From: Pedobacter sp. Leaf176 | GTDB lineage: Bacteria; Bacteroidota; Bacteroidia; Sphingobacteriales; Sphingobacteriaceae | Assembly (NCBI RefSeq): GCF_001424305.1 | Contig: NZ_LMPD01000001.1 | Coordinates: 806,001-870,000, forward strand | Reading direction: 5' to 3' | Length of the DNA stretch: 64,000 nucleotides | Shown here: positions 61,716 to 64,000 of the stretch, piece after piece | Numbering within the stretch: position 1 is the stretch's first letter | Layout: every line of letters starts with the position of its first letter | Program-made: the position numbers and the translations under genes | The notes under the pieces: generated by a model | Database searches by the model: none | The model's input: the letters and a program-made list of their open reading frames with translations, nothing else | Told to the model about the DNA's origin: nothing

Positions 61716-62453
61716 TTAAATTAATGATTGATTGGCATCATTATTCGAAAAAGTTGCAGAGGTTTCCGCTTGCTTTTCCAGCTGTTCAATTAATGCTTTC
61801 GCTACCGGGCCTGCCGATAAAGGGTTTTGACCAGTAATAAGTAATCCATCCACTTCCACATGTGCGAGGAAGGGTACCAAAGCAGTTTTGACTTCTGCAC
61901 CCAGTTCTTCAAGTTTACTTTGAAGTTTATAAGGCACATTGCCGCTGCGGCCTACAATCGTTTCCTCTGTATTGCTAAAAGCGGAAATGATCTTTCCTTT
62001 TAAAAAACCGGGTCTTTGCTGTTCCGCATTTATTAGGCCGGCCGGCCCATGACATACCGCTGCTACCGGCTTTCCTGTGTCAAGGAAATCATGTATGAGA
62101 ATTCCACTATTGTTATCGACTGCCAAATCCCATATCGGACCATGGCCGCCAGGATAAAACACGGCATCGTAATCCTCGGATTTGATTTGATTTAATGGCG
62201 TTGTATGCGAAAACGCACTTTTTGCCGTTTCATCTTCCTGATACCTGCGGTTAGAACCGGTAATGTTTTCTGTTAGTTCACTCATCGGATCAACCGGGGG
62301 GCGGCCGCCTTTCGGACTGCTTAATGTAACCTGATAACCTGCATCAATAAATTCATAATAGGGGTCAGTGAATTCACCGAGCCAGACACCCGTCTTATCA
62401 GTAGTATTTTCCATCTCGCTGTGCGAGGTAAGTACCATCAATATCTTTTTCAT
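61716..62453 (-). CDS. DJ-1/PfpI-family protein, Hsp31-like
   Basis: A 245-residue class I glutamine-amidotransferase-fold protein. The nucleophile Cys is in AVCHGPAGL, with YPGGHGPIWDLAVDN and SPKGGRPPVDPMSE typical of the Hsp31/YhbO-like glyoxalase III branch. Probably a deglycase or chaperone under stress. Six bases upstream lies the 50-residue gene at 62459, so the two form an operon. Confidence 0.93.
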   Translation of the reverse strand: MKKILMVLTSHSEMENTTDKTGVWLGEFTDPYYEFIDAGYQVTLSSPKGGRPPVDPMSELTENITGSNRRYQEDETAKSAFSHTTPLNQIKSEDYDAVFYPGGHGPIWDLAVDNNSGILIHDFLDTGKPVAAVCHGPAGLINAEQQRPGFLKGKIISAFSNTEETIVGRSGNVPYKLQSKLEELGAEVKTALVPFLAHVEVDGLLITGQNPLSAGPVAKALIEQLEKQAETSATFSNNDANQSLI

Positions 62454-62458
62454 CGCTT

Positions 62459-62611
62459 TTATTTAACGTCTTCGGGATCGAGTTCATTCCCTTCCTCATC
62501 TATACGCTGGTGTTTATCCCAGTTTGAGTCTTTGGTTGTATCGGTTTTAGAACCCGAATCTTCTGTATGTTGTTGCTCCTCTGGCTTTTCTTTTTCTTTG
62601 GGATCAGTCAT
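62459..62611 (-). CDS. Small acidic hydrophilic protein beside the DJ-1 gene
   Basis: A 50-residue protein (MTDPKEKEKPEEQQHTEDSG, then DSNWDKHQRIDEEGNELDPE) too short for most gene finders. It is very rich in Glu, Asp, Lys, Gln and Thr with no hydrophobic core, so probably disordered. It ends 5 bases before the DJ-1 gene on the same strand, a tight operon arrangement. Such short acidic stress proteins are frequent near Hsp31/catalase genes in Pedobacter, in my experience, but function is unknown. Confidence 0.75.
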   Translation of the reverse strand: MTDPKEKEKPEEQQHTEDSGSKTDTTKDSNWDKHQRIDEEGNELDPEDVK

Positions 62612-62753
62612 GATTTTTTATGTTATTTTATTAAAAACAAAATGAAACACCAATAGTTCAGGAAATTTTGAAAGACTTGTTCAGGTAAAGCAATTTTTAA
62701 TTCAGCTGGTGAAATTTTTGTTTAGCAAAAAGCACTAATTTTTAGGCAATTTG

Positions 62754-63485
62754 TTACACCTCAATAATTTTTTTGAGTTCGAGTGCATTTTCTGCTGCAT
62801 AGGCAGAATCATCATTGTCAAAATAAACATATACATCTTTGTTTTCTTCCATCCAATCCCTGCATAATGCGGCCCAGCCCGTTAAAGAGTTTGTGTTATA
62901 CGAGCCCTGATATTTTGCTCCGGGTCCATGCAGGCGGATGTAAACAAAGTCGGCAGTGATGCATACAGGAGATTGGTGGCCTGCAAGCTCATAGATACAG
63001 AAAGCGCAGTTATGTTTTTTAAGTATTGCGTAAACCTCCTCCTGATACCAGGATGTATTTCTGAATTCGAATGTGTAACGGAATCCTTTTGGTAGTACAT
63101 TTAAAAAATCGGATAACCGCTGTACATTAACATTCCACTTTGGAGGAAGCTGGAAAAGTATCGGTCCGAGTTTATGCTTTAGCGATTGCGCTGCCAATAA
63201 AAACCCTTCAATTTCGCTGGCGCTCACATTCAGCTTTTTCAGGTGTGTAAAATAGCGGTTGGCTTTAACAGAATAAACAAATCCGGCCGGTACCTGGCTT
63301 TCCCAATCTGCAAAATTTTTCGGTTTGGGCTGCCGGTAGAAAGAATTATTTAGCTCAACAGTACTGAATTTGTCTGTGAAAAAACTCAACTGGTCTTTCT
63401 TTTTTAAATCTGCCGGATAAAATTTGTTTTCCCAATGCGGGTATTTCCACCCTGATGTACCGATATATGCTTTGCCCTTTTTCAT
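62754..63485 (-). CDS. DUF72 family protein
   Basis: A 243-residue TIM-barrel-like protein. TSGWKYPHWENKFYPADLKKK, FSTVELNNSFYRQP, ILFQLPPKWNVN and DDSAYAAENALELKKII are all DUF72 (YecE) signatures. Function unclear. A Shine-Dalgarno-like GGAGC precedes the ATG. Single-gene unit. Confidence 0.93.
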   Translation of the reverse strand: MKKGKAYIGTSGWKYPHWENKFYPADLKKKDQLSFFTDKFSTVELNNSFYRQPKPKNFADWESQVPAGFVYSVKANRYFTHLKKLNVSASEIEGFLLAAQSLKHKLGPILFQLPPKWNVNVQRLSDFLNVLPKGFRYTFEFRNTSWYQEEVYAILKKHNCAFCIYELAGHQSPVCITADFVYIRLHGPGAKYQGSYNTNSLTGWAALCRDWMEENKDVYVYFDNDDSAYAAENALELKKIIEV

Positions 63486-63644
63486 TGTAGCTCCTCATAG
63501 CTAAACCTTTCGTTTGATGATATGGTTTTACTTTTTTCTGAATCAGGCTTGGACAGAAATCTTTAAAACCCGTTAAGTTATTGCTATATAATTTGCTATA
63601 ATCTGAAATTGAATTTCTATTTTGCGGCATACAAACGAAACAAT

Positions 63645-64000
63645 ATGGCTTCAGGTTTTTTTGCAATTTTAGATGATATTGGTGCCCTTATGGACGATGT
63701 GGCGGTAGCAAGTAAACTGGCTACGCGTAAAACAGCAGGCATACTTGGCGACGATTTGGCTGTAAACGCAGAAAAAGCAACTGGTTTTTTAGCTTCGAGA
63801 GAATTGCCTGTGCTTTGGGCAATTACAAAAGGTTCTTTTCTTAACAAACTGATTATTGTACCCATTGCGCTATTGCTTAACGCATTTTTTCCCGTTGTTA
63901 TTAAGTTTATCCTGATTTTAGGCGGATTTTACCTTGCTTTTGAAGGCGTGGAAAAAATTATAGAATTTTTGTTCCACCGCGCGAAATCTGCTCCTGAGGT
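63645..64000 (+). CDS. DUF808 (YedI-like) membrane protein, partial
   Basis: The first 118 residues from the ATG at 63645 to the right edge: MASGFFAILDDIGALMDDVA, then LATRKTAGILGDDLAVNAEK and membrane helices (LIIVPIALLLNAFFPVVIKF and ILGGFYLAFEGVEKI). This is the conserved start of the DUF808 family. It continues beyond the window. Confidence 0.92.
   Translation, partial: MASGFFAILDDIGALMDDVAVASKLATRKTAGILGDDLAVNAEKATGFLASRELPVLWAITKGSFLNKLIIVPIALLLNAFFPVVIKFILILGGFYLAFEGVEKIIEFLFHRAKSAPE

Overview
The window reads as a chromosomal segment of a member of the Bacteroidota, most likely a Sphingobacteriaceae relative of Pedobacter. The evidence is a GldB-type gliding lipoprotein gene, a PorT-like barrel next to nadE, DUF6515, DUF6266, DUF6428 and head-GIN proteins, a flexirubin-free carotenoid locus with a fused CrtYcd-type cyclase, and many promoters with the Bacteroidota -7 box TAnnTTTG. 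No rRNA genes or CRISPR array are visible. Two identical tRNA-Asn genes are present.

Layout. 0-8.8 kb: gldB (partial), an outer-membrane barrel, nadE, a PAS/LuxR regulator, osmC, then the leftward lnt-dinB-lspA lipoprotein-maturation group, a broken GIY-YIG gene, a PH/SHOCT protein and rsmI. 8.9-16.6 kb: serS, small envelope proteins, a cold-shock protein, a GNAT, fabV and two barrel-like secreted proteins. 16.6-18 kb: an arsR-DUF6428-arsC group with a clear operator. 18-31.5 kb: secreted enzymes (M1 peptidase, two tandem CocE/NonD hydrolases, phytase-like esterase), lpdA, an MFS transporter and a secreted putative zinc hydrolase. 31.6-38.2 kb: tetR and a tolC-MFP-RND efflux operon. 38.2-46.6 kb: a carotenoid region (crtZ, ECF sigma factor, crtI, a small secreted protein, crtYcd, a cytochrome b5-like protein) with murB inside it, separated by repeat-filled gaps; no crtB is visible. 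46.7-51.7 kb: a PfkB kinase, the two tRNA-Asn genes, a decayed serine recombinase, an A+T-rich orphan membrane protein, small ORFs and an aldo/keto reductase-AraC deletion chimera. This is the accessory region. 52-64 kb: a stress and detoxification block: dps, a LytTR response regulator, a hybrid histidine kinase, an Old Yellow Enzyme, a membrane-anchored ABM protein, a haloperoxidase-like hydrolase, an NTF2-like protein, HxlR regulator, SDR, Hsp20, a DJ-1/Hsp31-like protein with a 50-residue acidic partner, DUF72 and DUF808.

The most notable observations are: an almost identical upstream element shared by the hxlR gene and the nearby SDR gene, which predicts a two-target regulon; the island scar at tRNA-Asn with an orphan membrane protein; a GIY-YIG gene disabled by two separate single-base deletions; an aldo/keto reductase head joined by deletion to an AraC tail; a duplicated 120-bp block upstream of both dps and the haloperoxidase-like gene; a previously uncalled 50-residue gene beside the DJ-1 gene; and several families of intergenic repeats, including a five-copy array and a ten-unit 14-bp array. 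I saw no complete, convincing new multi-gene system; the best candidates for new biology are the orphan membrane protein and the HxlR regulon.
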